Shown: one piece after another, positions 25,649 to 33,746 of the stretch
How the letters are laid out: each line of letters begins with the position of its first letter
How positions within the stretch are numbered: position 1 is the stretch's first letter
The notes under the pieces: generated by a model
Databases searched by the model: none
Told to the model about the DNA's origin: nothing
Seen by the model: the letters and a program-made list of their open reading frames with translations, nothing else
Program-made: the position numbers and the translations under genes
Source: Aeromonas tecta
GTDB taxonomy: Bacteria > Pseudomonadota > Gammaproteobacteria > Enterobacterales > Aeromonadaceae
Direction of reading: 5' to 3'
Assembly (NCBI RefSeq): GCF_000820185.1
Contig: NZ_CDCA01000024.1
Coordinates: 1-45,342, forward strand
DNA: 45,342 nt

Positions 25649-26314
25649 TCATTTGCCCTGGCTGGCCGCTTGCCAGCGGGCGGCGGCCTGCTCCAGCAGC
25701 GTTACCTCTGCTTGCTGGATCAGCGGCAGCAGGGCCGCGACCTGCTCATCCGGCCAATCCCACCAGGCCAGCGCCAGCAGCCGGGTTATCTGCTCCTGGG
25801 TGAAGCGTTGCCGGATCACCCTGGCGGGGGAGCCAGCCACCACGCAATAGGGTGGCACATCCCGCGTGACCAGGCTGCGGGCGGCGATGATGGCGCCATC
25901 TCCGATGCTGACGCCCGGCATGATCATGGCGTCCATGCCGATCCAGACATCGTTGCCGATGCGGGTATCACCGGCGGGGCGATAGCTGCGCTTGAGCGCA
26001 TCCAGATCGGCAAAGGGATAGGTGCTGATAAAGCCGGTGTTGTGGGTGTGGTTGCCGCCCATGATGATCTTCACGCCGGCGGCGATTTGCACATAGTCAC
26101 CGATGTGGAGTTTGTCTATGTGCCAGAGCGGCTCCCAGCCGGTGTCGGGCGAGCGACTCCAGCGGTCGCCGTGCAGGTAGCGCACGACCTGCTCTTCGAA
26201 GGGGCCATCCCAGGCCCCGGAGTAGTAGCTGTGGTGCCCCTTGAGGCAGATGTTCGGATTGGTAACCGTCAGATGCAGGTACTCGACCTGCGACCAGTGT
26301 TGGCAGGGTTTCAT
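25649..26314 (-). CDS. CatB/Vat-type hexapeptide acetyltransferase
   Basis: A 221-residue acetyl-CoA-dependent O-acetyltransferase of the xenobiotic acetyltransferase group (left-handed parallel beta helix). The hexapeptide repeats run from IGDYVQIAAGVKII to IGDGAIIAARSLVTRDVPPY, with the inserted loop carrying GGNHTHNTGFIS; the first His there matches the catalytic His of XAT enzymes. The C-terminal helix WWDWPDEQVAALLPLI is standard. Start ATG 26314 after GAGGAA is chosen; the longer frame has no support. Relatives include chloramphenicol and streptogramin acetyltransferases, but many homologues act on sugars or unknown acceptors, so resistance cannot be claimed from this sequence. Confidence 0.88.
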   Translation of the reverse strand: MKPCQHWSQVEYLHLTVTNPNICLKGHHSYYSGAWDGPFEEQVVRYLHGDRWSRSPDTGWEPLWHIDKLHIGDYVQIAAGVKIIMGGNHTHNTGFISTYPFADLDALKRSYRPAGDTRIGNDVWIGMDAMIMPGVSIGDGAIIAARSLVTRDVPPYCVVAGSPARVIRQRFTQEQITRLLALAWWDWPDEQVAALLPLIQQAEVTLLEQAAARWQAASQGK

Positions 26315-26549
26315 GGCTGTGTTCCTCGTTGAATGGATCGAATCAGGCGTGGCGCGAGTCAGCGCAGCTAATAGATCCAGACCAGCAGGCGGGGCACGCA
26401 CAGCGTGGAGCAGCCCAGCAGCTGGGGTAAACGGGGTCGTTGCATGAGAAGAGGGTTCCCGACAGAAGAGCACAGATGGTAAGGGATGGGGAGGGCGATG
26501 CCAAGTAGCCAGGGGAGCCGATGGTCAAAACCTGCACAAAAGGTCTGGT

Positions 26550-26564
26550 TGATATTTATTCTCA
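26550..26564 (+). promoter_or_regulatory. Possible Fur box upstream of DUF2753-like gene
   Basis: TGATATTTATTCTCA matches the 7-1-7 Fur consensus at 12 of 14 defined positions and overlaps a TTGATA -35-like box at 26549-26554. It sits 46 bp before the start of the next gene. The rest of the 296-bp divergent region (26315-26610) shows nothing else I can name. Confidence 0.4.
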
Positions 26565-26610
26565 ATTAGCCATGATACAGGCTCCACTCATGTTGGCTGG
26601 GGAGAGGGAG

Positions 26611-27039
26611 ATGACGAATCACAATTGGCAGCGTTACATGCTGGAGGCGGAGAATGCGCTGGGCAAAGGGGCGCTTGGCACCGCTATCTGCCTCTATCAG
26701 CAGGCCCTTGGCGAGGTCTATGAGCTGGCATCCGACGATCTGGATGAGCTGGCCAGTATGCGCGTCGCCACCTGTCACCGGCTTGCCGACTTCTGGCGCG
26801 CCATGGAGGAGCCCGCCTACGAGCTGCGTTATCTCAAGCTCGCCTCCGAGCTGGTCACCGCGCTGGTGCCGCAATGCCCCAATCGCGAATGTGAGAGTCT
26901 GATCAGCGAGCTGGGCTGCTGCCGCGCCGCCCTGCTCTCCTTCCTCAAGCGTCACCCCAATCCCGAGATTGCCAAGCTGATCCAGTTGCAAGACAAGGTG
27001 CAGGGCTGCGAATTGATCGGCCGCTTCCGCCTCAACTAG
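26611..27039 (+). CDS. DUF2753-like helical (TPR-type) protein
   Basis: A 142-residue soluble helical protein, apparently of the DUF2753 family found in Vibrio and Aeromonas relatives (family recognition is from memory and moderate). The first 40 residues, WQRYMLEAENALGKGALGTA followed by ICLYQQALGEVYEL, look like one tetratricopeptide helix pair, and further helices follow; four cysteines lie near the middle (NRECESLISELGCC). ATG 26611 is preceded at once by GGGGAGAGGGAG, a rich purine ribosome site, whereas the longer frame from 26521 lacks one. It abuts the convergent enoyl-CoA hydratase gene (3 bp between stops). Role unknown. Confidence 0.78.
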   Translation: MTNHNWQRYMLEAENALGKGALGTAICLYQQALGEVYELASDDLDELASMRVATCHRLADFWRAMEEPAYELRYLKLASELVTALVPQCPNRECESLISELGCCRAALLSFLKRHPNPEIAKLIQLQDKVQGCELIGRFRLN

Positions 27040-27042
27040 CGA

Positions 27043-27792
27043 TTAGCCTCTGCGCCTGAGCTTGTGGGCGATACGCTCCTGGGCTTCTTCTCCCTGCAAG
27101 GCCTGGGAGAAGGCCCGCGCCTCCATGTCGATGACGAAATGCACTGCCTGTTTGAGCTCCTGTTTGAGCAGGGCCTTGCTCCTTTGCAGCGCCTTGGGCG
27201 GCTTGGCGGCGAGTTTCAACCCCTGCTCCCGAGCGAAGGTCAGCACGCTGTCGGCCGATACCACCCGGTTGGCGAGGCCAAGGCGCAGCGCCTCCCCGGC
27301 ATCGATGGCCTCGGCCAGTAGCAACAACTCGGCTGCCTTCAGGTGGCCGACGGCCCTGGGCAACAAGAGGCTTGAGGCAAACTCCGGCACCAGTCCCAGC
27401 TCGACAAACGGCAATTGCAGCCGGGCGTTATCCCCCAGATAGACCAGATCGCAGTGCAGCAGTAGGGTGGTGCCTATGCCCACCGCGGCCCCGGCGACCG
27501 CGGCGATGACCGGCTTGGGAAAATCGGCGAGGCAGTGCAGGAACTGCAAGATGGGGTCATCTGCCGCCAGACTCGACTTGCCCATAAAGTCGGCCAGATC
27601 GTTGCCAGCGGTGAAACAGTCGTGCTGCCCCTGCAACAACAGCACATGGACATCGTCGTCCCGGGCCGCCTGCTGCAACGCCTGGGTGAGTGCCAGATAC
27701 ATCTCGGTGTTGAGGGCATTGCGCTTGTCCGGCCGGTTGAGGGTCAGGATGAGCAAGCCATCCTGCTGCTCGGCCAGAATTGTGAGGGCCAT
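27043..27792 (-). CDS. Enoyl-CoA hydratase/isomerase family protein
   Basis: A 249-residue crotonase-fold protein. LNRPDKRNALNTEMY, the CoA-binding CFTAGNDLADF loop and the oxyanion-hole segment AAVAGAAVGIGTTLLLHCD are evident; the acidic position in PFVELGLVPEFAS is the usual catalytic Glu region. The product could hydrate enoyl-CoA or shift a double bond; substrate cannot be chosen. Start ATG 27792 follows AAGGA. The gene is divergent from the copper chaperone gene and not part of an obvious beta-oxidation operon. A longer in-frame start exists upstream but would overlap the divergent promoter region. Confidence 0.88.
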   Translation of the reverse strand: MALTILAEQQDGLLILTLNRPDKRNALNTEMYLALTQALQQAARDDDVHVLLLQGQHDCFTAGNDLADFMGKSSLAADDPILQFLHCLADFPKPVIAAVAGAAVGIGTTLLLHCDLVYLGDNARLQLPFVELGLVPEFASSLLLPRAVGHLKAAELLLLAEAIDAGEALRLGLANRVVSADSVLTFAREQGLKLAAKPPKALQRSKALLKQELKQAVHFVIDMEARAFSQALQGEEAQERIAHKLRRRG

Positions 27793-27881
27793 GTCTGAAT
27801 CCTTGTTATCAGAGGCTGCCAAAAGCTTGCCGCGGGGGTAAGCTTCGCTTCGTTTAACAACATCATAAAAGGATTTCAACC

Positions 27882-28322
27882 ATGTTTAAACGTGCGTTTT
27901 ACGCCATCCTGACCCTGCTGCTGGCGGCTCCCGCCCTGGCCAAGGTCGAGGCCGTCGATGGTTATGTGCGCCTGTTGCCTCCCGGTTCCCCCAACACCGC
28001 CGCCTTTATGGTGCTCAAAAACGACGGTGACAAGCCGGTGACCCTGACCGCCGCCTCGTCCCCGGACGCCGGGCGGGCCGAGATGCACACCCATCTGCAC
28101 GAGAACGGGGTGATGAAGATGCGCCAGGTCGATGGCATCGAGATCCCGGCCAAGGGCGAGGTCGCCCTCAAACCCGGCAGCTTGCACATCATGCTGTTCG
28201 AGGTGCGTGAACTCTCCCAGGCGACGCCCTTCCCCCTGACCCTGATCCTGAGCGATGGTCAGACCATCAGCCTGAGCCTGCCGGTGAAGCCGGTCGAGCC
28301 GATGAAAGGTATGCAGCACTGA
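27882..28322 (+). CDS. PCu(A)C-type periplasmic copper chaperone
   Basis: A 146-residue exported protein. After the signal peptide (LTLLLAAPALA) the mature domain shows the PCu(A)C copper site: EMHTHLHENGVMKM, then about 20 residues later GSLHIMLF, giving the H(M)X10MX21HXM pattern of that family. These proteins carry Cu(I) in the periplasm, classically to the CuA centre of cytochrome oxidase, and are often paired with a Sco protein; no Sco gene is next to it here. AAGGA lies before the ATG. Start is unambiguous. Confidence 0.92.
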   Translation: MFKRAFYAILTLLLAAPALAKVEAVDGYVRLLPPGSPNTAAFMVLKNDGDKPVTLTAASSPDAGRAEMHTHLHENGVMKMRQVDGIEIPAKGEVALKPGSLHIMLFEVRELSQATPFPLTLILSDGQTISLSLPVKPVEPMKGMQH

Positions 28323-28414
28323 CATTTCTGGACGCTTGTTCAGCTTTTTACTCTAGGTATTCCCGATACTCTGGGTAAAATGATGCCCTTTCCAGTCCAT
28401 AAGGGAGCTATATG

Positions 28415-29044
28415 ATGAAAAAGACCTTAATTGCCGCTAGCCTGCTGGCCCTGTTCAGCCATGCCGCCATGGCCGCCGATGACTGGCGTTTTGCGGCGGG
28501 TGCCGACATGTGGAACTCGCAAGGCAGCGGCCAGGTTGGCGATGTCGGTGCCGATGGCAGCTATGACGACAACTACAACTGGAATGGCTACCTGCAACTG
28601 GAGCACGGCATCTGGCTGCTGCCCAACGCCAAGTTCGAGATGTCCGATCTCAGCAGCAGTGGTGGCACCTTCAGCAATGATCTGCTGGCCTACGATCTGA
28701 CTCTCTACTATCGCCTGATGAACAACGATATGTTCCAGCTCGATCTGGGTCTGACCGGTCGTCGCTACGACGGTGACTTCAACACCCAGCACTACTCCTA
28801 TGACAAGGATGTGCTGATGGCCTATACCGCGGGTGAAGTGCGCATTCCGGGTACCGGCTTCGCGGCCTTCGGTGATCTGCGTATGCAAGATGCCGACAAC
28901 TACGATTACCGTCTGGGTGGTTCCTACAAGTTTACCTCCCTGCCGCTCAAGATCCGTGCGGGCTGGCGTGAAGCCGAGATGGACTTCGACAAGGTCGATC
29001 AGAACATCGACGGCTGGTTCATCGGTGGTGAATTCACCTTCTGA
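28415..29044 (+). CDS. TIGR04219-family outer membrane beta-barrel protein
   Basis: A roughly 209-residue outer membrane protein. It has a typical signal peptide (KKTLIAASLLALFSHAAMA), then alternating hydrophobic and aromatic beta strands, ending with Phe (WFIGGEFTF), the usual barrel assembly signal. The pattern matches the TIGR04219 small barrel family. ATG codons at 28412 and 28415 are both possible; GGGAG is 7 bp from the second, so I use that. Function of the family is not known. No operon partner is evident, though the SDR gene follows by 54 bp. Confidence 0.88.
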   Translation: MKKTLIAASLLALFSHAAMAADDWRFAAGADMWNSQGSGQVGDVGADGSYDDNYNWNGYLQLEHGIWLLPNAKFEMSDLSSSGGTFSNDLLAYDLTLYYRLMNNDMFQLDLGLTGRRYDGDFNTQHYSYDKDVLMAYTAGEVRIPGTGFAAFGDLRMQDADNYDYRLGGSYKFTSLPLKIRAGWREAEMDFDKVDQNIDGWFIGGEFTF

Positions 29045-29098
29045 TCGGACGGGACATGATGATGGACTCCATCATCGGCATGTGACGAGGACAATATA

Positions 29099-29779
29099 AT
29101 GGGCCACATCATAGTGACTGGCGCAGGCTCCGGCCTCGGACGCGCGCTGACAATCGGACTGGTTGAGCGCGGTCATCGGGTCTCCATGATGGGGCGCCGT
29201 TATCAGAAGCTGCAGGAGCAGGAGCGGCTGCTTGGCCGCGCCGTGGTCGGCATCGCCGCCGATCTGGCCCACCACGAAGAGGTGGAGATGGCGTTTTCCG
29301 CTGCTGTGGCCTGGGGTGGTTTGCCGGATCTGGTGATCCATTGTGCCGGCGTGGGCGAATTCGGCCCGGTCGGCGTCTACACCGCCGAGCAGGTGCGCCG
29401 GGTGGTGGAGAGCAATCTCATCTCCACCATACTGGTGGCCCAGCAGACGGTGCGCCTCATCGGCAGCAAGGGCGGCGTGCTCGCCAACGTGCTCTCCTCC
29501 GCGGCGCAGACCGGCAAGGCCAACGAGAGCCTCTATTGCGCCTCCAAATGGGGCATGCGAGGCTTCCTGGAGTCCTTGCGGGCCGAACTCAAGGGCTCTC
29601 CGCTACGACTGGTGAACCTCTATCCGAGCGGGATCCGCAGCGAGTTCTGGGATGGATCCTCCCATGTGGATTCGAGCAACTTCATGACGCCGGAAGACGC
29701 CGCCGCCTATATGTTGGATGCGTTGGAAGCCAGAAGCAGCTGCCATGTGACCGATCTCTTCATCGGTCGCAACGAGTAA
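29099..29779 (+). CDS. Short-chain dehydrogenase/reductase
   Basis: A 226-residue NAD(P)-dependent SDR. The cofactor motif is TGAGSGLGRAL at residues 6-16, an Arg-Arg pair (MGRRYQK) after strand 2 suggests NADPH, and the catalytic set is Ser in LSSAAQTG with YCASKWGMRGF (YxxxK). The C-terminus is short, as in single-domain classical SDRs. The substrate cannot be inferred. GAGGA lies before the ATG. A bidirectional terminator follows. The gap before it (29045-29098) contains only a small GATGATGGA/TCCATCATC repeat. Confidence 0.9.
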   Translation: MGHIIVTGAGSGLGRALTIGLVERGHRVSMMGRRYQKLQEQERLLGRAVVGIAADLAHHEEVEMAFSAAVAWGGLPDLVIHCAGVGEFGPVGVYTAEQVRRVVESNLISTILVAQQTVRLIGSKGGVLANVLSSAAQTGKANESLYCASKWGMRGFLESLRAELKGSPLRLVNLYPSGIRSEFWDGSSHVDSSNFMTPEDAAAYMLDALEARSSCHVTDLFIGRNE

Positions 29780-29816
29780 GCCCCGCCTCGTCACGCCTTC
29801 CCGGCAGGCAGACAAC

Positions 29817-29844
29817 AAAAAGCGCGCCATGGGCGCGCTTTTTT
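29817..29844. terminator. Bidirectional terminator after the SDR gene
   Basis: GCGCGCC and GGCGCGC form a 7-bp stem around ATG with A and T tracts on opposite sides. It serves the SDR gene on the plus strand and, on the minus strand, lies just past the proS fragment, so it was probably the original proS terminator. Confidence 0.88.
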
Positions 29845-29862
29845 ATTGCCGCATGGCGGCGG

Positions 29863-29985
29863 TATTAACGACCCGGCTTGCCCTTGAGCAGGGCGACGAT
29901 GTCGTCGATCGCCACTTCCTGCTTCTCGCCGGAGCGGCGGCACTTGTACTCCACCACGCCGTTGTCCAGGCCGCGATCGCCGATG
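29863..29985. repeat. Direct repeat, copy 1 (proS 3' end, displaced)
   Basis: These 123 bp match 31095-31217 with only three substitutions and no gaps. All three lie in the first third (the proS stop end). Similarity stops sharply at 29985/29986. Confidence 0.95.
29865..29985 (-). pseudogene. Displaced 3' fragment of proS
   Basis: On the minus strand this reads as the last 39 or so residues of prolyl-tRNA synthetase, from [19 protein letters not shown] to a TAA stop, with two residue changes from the intact gene (IDDIV for IADIV, GKPGR for GKLGR). The frame stays open upstream for a further 20 or more codons of unrelated sequence, but no start or ribosome site supports a gene. Retention of frame with mild substitutions suggests either recent origin or the former genuine end of proS displaced by an insertion. 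It is not a functional synthetase. Confidence 0.9.
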
Positions 29986-30271
29986 TTCTGGGGCATCGCC
30001 AGCGGGGCATGGGTAATATGCTGTGCAATTGGATGTGGGAATGATGGATATATTTTAAGGCCGACAATCCAATGTGTTAATTAAGGTTGGCATTATCAAC
30101 ATGTAAAAATAAATGTTTAGAGTGAAATGACAAAAGCACCGATTTTTATAATGCGTTATCGCTACTTACTACTCCAGTATTTAATGTTTAGAATATAATA
30201 AACGTATATCCAGTCCCATGCAGAATCATATTTAACTTCTGGTGGAGATTAGCTAATCGTACCTGAAGTTA
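29986..30271. other. AT-rich non-coding stretch beside exonuclease gene
   Basis: About 285 bp at roughly 36-40% GC by eye, far below the window average. No ORF with support was found on either strand. It holds small inverted repeats: ATTGGAT (30028) with ATCCAAT (30067), and a nested repeat of TAACTTC/GAAGTTA enclosing the palindrome GATTAGCTAATC (30233-30271) directly after the exonuclease stop. Confidence 0.6.
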
Positions 30272-30901
30272 TCATTTTTTAGCCGCATATCCCTGCAGGA
30301 AGGACTGAACTGCATGCTTTGATTTTTTGCCAAGGGTTAGCAGCAATTCAAAATCAGGGTTGATAATGCCATGCCGGCACTCTAATTCCTTTAACAGGGC
30401 GAGCCACAGGTGCGCCGTCACCTCGGCATCCGCCAGTGCGCGGTGAAATACCCCGTCATTGGGTAAGCTCTGGTACTGTACCAAGGTAGCCAACTTATGG
30501 TTCGGCGCCTCGGGGAATAACCGTCTCGACAGCAGCAAGGAGCAGGCGAACTGCCCAGGATAGTGCGTCGAAAGTCGCTCTATTTCAGCATCCAGAAAGC
30601 GCTTGTCGAAGGAGGCATTATGGGCGACCAGATTATCATCACCGATAAACTCGACGAAGTCCGCCATCACCTCCCCGCAAGGTGGCGCCTGTTTCAGCAT
30701 GGCATTGCTGATCCCGGTATATTGCTCAATAAAGCTGCTGACGTTAAAGCCAGGATTCATCAACGCCGAAAAACGTTCACTGATATGGCCGTTTTCAATC
30801 CGGACGGCGCCAATTTCGATCGCTCTATCACCTTGTCCTGGTGAGAGCCCGGTAGTCTCGAAATCGAGCACGACGACGGTATTGGCTAAGGCGGTGGACA
30901 T
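30272..30901 (-). CDS. DnaQ-like 3'-5' exonuclease (DEDDh)
   Basis: A 209-residue single-domain exonuclease of the DnaQ superfamily. The three Exo motifs are in place: VVLDFETTGLS (Asp13, Glu15), LVAHNASFDKRFL and HRALADAEVTAHL, the last giving the DEDDh signature. It resembles the epsilon proofreading fold but is shorter and lacks the clamp-binding and polymerase-binding tail of true DnaQ, so it is probably a stand-alone DNA or RNA exonuclease. GC content is visibly lower than its neighbours. It lies between two copies of the proS 3' end, which marks it as possible cargo. Repair, RNA trimming and phage defence are all open. Confidence 0.88.
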   Translation of the reverse strand: MSTALANTVVVLDFETTGLSPGQGDRAIEIGAVRIENGHISERFSALMNPGFNVSSFIEQYTGISNAMLKQAPPCGEVMADFVEFIGDDNLVAHNASFDKRFLDAEIERLSTHYPGQFACSLLLSRRLFPEAPNHKLATLVQYQSLPNDGVFHRALADAEVTAHLWLALLKELECRHGIINPDFELLLTLGKKSKHAVQSFLQGYAAKK

Positions 30902-31025
30902 AATCTCTCGGGCAATCTGGATAAAGAACGTCAGTCTAGGAAATCTGCTACTTCATGTACAGCGCAATATCGCGATACAACTGGAGCCTTGTGTTTGTGA
31001 TGAGCAGCAGAGACAGGCAACATAT

Positions 31026-31063
31026 AAAAAGCCCCGAGTGCAATTCACACTCGGGGCTTTTTT
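31026..31063. terminator. Rho-independent terminator of proS
   Basis: AAAAAGCCCCGAGTG (31026-31040) pairs with CACTCGGGGCTTTTT (31048-31062). It is symmetric and can work both ways; on the minus strand it lies 34 bp after the proS stop. Confidence 0.93.
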
Positions 31064-31094
31064 ATCGAAAACGAAAAGCAGAGTTAGCAGGCGC

Positions 31095-31217
31095 TATTAG
31101 CGACCCAGCTTGCCCTTGAGCAGGGCGACGATGTCGGCGATCGCCACTTCCTGCTTCTCGCCGGAGCGGCGGCACTTGTACTCCACCACGCCGTTGTCCA
31201 GGCCGCGATCGCCGATG
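31095..31217. repeat. Direct repeat, copy 2 (intact proS 3' end)
   Basis: Partner of 29863-29985; it contains the functional last codons and stop of proS. Distance between the copies is 1232 bp. Confidence 0.95.
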
Positions 31218-32821
31218 ACGATGGCGTGCGGGATACCGATCAGCTCCATGTCGGCGAACATCACGCCCGGACGCTCCTTGCGGTCATCGAACAGCACGTC
31301 CACGCCGGCGGCCTTCAGCTCGGCGTAGAACTGCTGCGCCTGCTCGGCGACGCGCTCGGACTTGTGCATGTTCATCGGCACTATGGCCACTTCGAACGGG
31401 GCTATGGCCTCCGGCCAGATGATGCCGTACTGGTCGTTGTTCTGCTCGATGGCGGCGGCCACCAGGCGGGAGACCCCGATGCCGTAGCAACCCATCTCCA
31501 TGGTGACGGACTTGCCGCCCTCGTTCAGCACGCTGGCCTTCATGGCCTCGGAGTACTTGGTACCCAGCTGGAAGATGTGGCCCACTTCGATGCCGCGCTT
31601 GAGCAGCAGCTTGCCCTGGCCGCAGGGGCTGGGGTCGCCTTCCACCACGTTGCGCAGATCGGCCACTTCATAAGTGGCGATGTCGCGATCCCAGTTGGCA
31701 CCGGTCAGGTGGAAGCCGGTCTCGTTGGCGCCGCAGACAAAATCGGCAAGATGGGCGGCGCTGCGATCGGCGATGATGCGACCATTGAAGCCGACCGGGC
31801 CGATGGAGCCCGCATCACAGCCGGCGGCGGCCTTGATCTGCTCCTCGCTCGCGAAGGTCAGCGGGTTGGCGACACCTAGCAGCTTCTCGGCCTTGATCTC
31901 GTTCAGCTCGTGGTCGCCACGCAGCACCAGGGCGATGACCGCCTGCTGGCCGTGCTCGTCCGCCTCGGCCAGCACCAACAGGGTCTTGGCGATGGTAGCC
32001 GGCGCGACACTCAGGAAGGCGGCCACTTCATCTATGGTGTGGACGGCCGGGGTGGCGACCTTGGTCAGGGCCTGGGTCGCGGCGGCGCGCACGCCGGCAG
32101 GTGCCAGCGCCTCGGCCATCTCGATGTTGGCGGCGTAATCGGAGCTGTCGGAGAAGGCAATCAAGTCTTCACCGCTCTCGGCCAGCACCTGGAACTCGTG
32201 GGAGCCGGTGCCCCCGATGGAGCCGGTATCGGCCTGCACCGGACGGAAGTTCAGGCCCATGCGGGTGAAGGCGGCGCAGTAGGCGGCATGCATCCGCTCG
32301 TAGGTCTCGATCAGAGATTCTTTGTTGATGTGGAAGGAGTAGGCATCCTTCATCAGGAACTCGCGACCGCGCATCACGCCGAAGCGGGGACGCACCTCGT
32401 CGCGGAACTTGGTCTGGATCTGGTAGAGGTTCAGCGGCAGCTGCTTGTAGCTGTTCACCTCGTAGCGGATCAGGGAGGTGATCACCTCTTCGTGGGTCGG
32501 GCCCAGCACGAAGGGACGGTTGTGGCGGTCGGTCAGACGGCACAGCTCGGGGCCGTAATCGTCCCAGCGGCCGGACTCCTGCCACAGCTCGGCCGGTTGC
32601 ACCACCGGCATGGAGACTTCGATGGCACCAGCATTGTTCATCTCTTCGCGAACAATGTTCTCGATCTTCTTCAGTACCCGCAGGCCGGACGGCAGCCAGG
32701 CATACATGCCGGAGGCCAGTTTGCGGATCATGCCGGCGCGCAGCATCAGCTGATGGCTGACGACTTCCGCGTCGGAGGGGGTTTCCTTGAGAGTGGAAAG
32801 CAGATATTGGCTGGTACGCAT
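31097..32821 (-). CDS. proS: Prolyl-tRNA synthetase
   Basis: A 574-residue class II aminoacyl-tRNA synthetase of the bacterial type that charges tRNA-Pro. It opens with [20 protein letters not shown] as in E. coli ProS. Motif 2 surrounds [19 protein letters not shown], the insertion (editing) domain that removes misacylated Ala-tRNA spans about residues 225-400, motif 3 is [16 protein letters not shown], and the anticodon-binding domain ends [15 protein letters not shown]. Full length. Its last 123 bp are repeated 1.2 kb downstream. The terminator behind it is different from that behind the displaced fragment. Confidence 0.98.
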   Translation of the reverse strand: MRTSQYLLSTLKETPSDAEVVSHQLMLRAGMIRKLASGMYAWLPSGLRVLKKIENIVREEMNNAGAIEVSMPVVQPAELWQESGRWDDYGPELCRLTDRHNRPFVLGPTHEEVITSLIRYEVNSYKQLPLNLYQIQTKFRDEVRPRFGVMRGREFLMKDAYSFHINKESLIETYERMHAAYCAAFTRMGLNFRPVQADTGSIGGTGSHEFQVLAESGEDLIAFSDSSDYAANIEMAEALAPAGVRAAATQALTKVATPAVHTIDEVAAFLSVAPATIAKTLLVLAEADEHGQQAVIALVLRGDHELNEIKAEKLLGVANPLTFASEEQIKAAAGCDAGSIGPVGFNGRIIADRSAAHLADFVCGANETGFHLTGANWDRDIATYEVADLRNVVEGDPSPCGQGKLLLKRGIEVGHIFQLGTKYSEAMKASVLNEGGKSVTMEMGCYGIGVSRLVAAAIEQNNDQYGIIWPEAIAPFEVAIVPMNMHKSERVAEQAQQFYAELKAAGVDVLFDDRKERPGVMFADMELIGIPHAIVIGDRGLDNGVVEYKCRRSGEKQEVAIADIVALLKGKLGR

Positions 32822-32997
32822 CGCGGTAGACCTTAGCTAGTTCGGGCGCTGGACCCTGGAAAATTTCAAGGGCCGGATTTTAACATGGGTCCATATCCTA
32901 ACGCGATTTTCTATCTTCAATAAGTGACTAAATGCGGCCGGGTCGTCGTCATCCTGGCCTTATATGGCGGCCAGAGGCAGACACTGTCATCAGTATG

Positions 32998-33013
32998 CTG
33001 GATACTTATCCAG
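32998..33013 (+). promoter_or_regulatory. LexA (SOS) box of ruvAB
   Basis: CTGGATACTTATCCAG is a near-perfect palindrome of the CTG-N10-CAG type and differs from the E. coli ruvAB SOS box as I remember it (CTGGATATCTATCCAG) only in the centre. It is 59 bp before the ruvA start, so ruvAB should be damage-inducible. The rest of 32822-33071 holds the proS promoter region. Confidence 0.85.
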
Positions 33014-33071
33014 TAATTATTTAAGCTAGGCGCTACTTTATGGCTGGCTGTGTTGGTTGAGGAGAGATGTC

Positions 33072-33686
33072 GTGATTGGTCGCGTGAGAGGCATTGTGAT
33101 TGAGAAGAATCCCCCCGAGGTGTTGCTCGAGGTGGGTGGCGTGGGCTATGAGGTACAGATGCCCATGAGCTGCTTCTATGATCTGCCCGAGCTCGGGAAG
33201 GAAGCGACCATTCACACCCATTTCGTGGTGCGGGAAGATGCCCAGCTGCTCTATGGCTTCAACCACAAGCAGGAGCGGGCGCTGTTTCGCGAGCTGATCA
33301 AGACCAATGGGGTCGGCCCCAAGCTGGCGCTGGCGATCCTGTCCGGCATGACCGCCACCCAGTTCGTGCTGAGCGTCGAGCGCGAGGAGATAAGCTCCCT
33401 GGTTAAATTGCCCGGCGTGGGCAAGAAGACCGCCGAACGGCTGGTGGTGGAGATGAAGGACCGCCTCAAGGGCTGGGTCAGCCACGATCTGTTCTCGCCC
33501 GCCACCATCAGTCTGCCCGCCCAGGAGAGCCAGCTGCGCGCCCCCGATGCGAGCGAAGAGGCCGCCAGCGCCCTGGTGGCACTCGGCTACAAGCCGCAGC
33601 AGGCGAGCCAGATTGTCAGCAAGGTGGCCAAGGAGGGGATGTCGGTTGAGTCGATCATCCGTGAATCCCTGCGTAGCCTGGTGTGA
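33072..33686 (+). CDS. ruvA: Holliday junction branch migration protein RuvA
   Basis: A 204-residue RuvA that binds four-way junctions as a tetramer and loads RuvB. It starts at GTG 33072 ([15 protein letters not shown]), with GGAGAG just upstream, which fits E. coli MIGRLRGIIIEKQPP. The two helix-hairpin-helix motifs are [14 protein letters not shown] and [15 protein letters not shown], and the C-terminal RuvB-contact domain is [21 protein letters not shown]. It is followed by ruvB after 60 bp. ruvC is not adjacent in the window. Confidence 0.97.
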   Translation: MIGRVRGIVIEKNPPEVLLEVGGVGYEVQMPMSCFYDLPELGKEATIHTHFVVREDAQLLYGFNHKQERALFRELIKTNGVGPKLALAILSGMTATQFVLSVEREEISSLVKLPGVGKKTAERLVVEMKDRLKGWVSHDLFSPATISLPAQESQLRAPDASEEAASALVALGYKPQQASQIVSKVAKEGMSVESIIRESLRSLV

Positions 33687-33746
33687 GGATGAACATGAAT
33701 CAAGCGGCTCGCCCTGTCTCGATCTTCGGTGTGCGTGGGGTAATGC

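Noticed and set aside
25649..26314. Antibiotic resistance call for the CatB/Vat-type enzyme
   Set aside because: Fold and catalytic His are present, but many chromosomal relatives have other acceptors, so drug inactivation cannot be claimed.
30111..30192. AATGTTTAGA occurring twice in the AT-rich stretch
   Set aside because: A 10-base repeat in a short AT-rich region is expected by chance.
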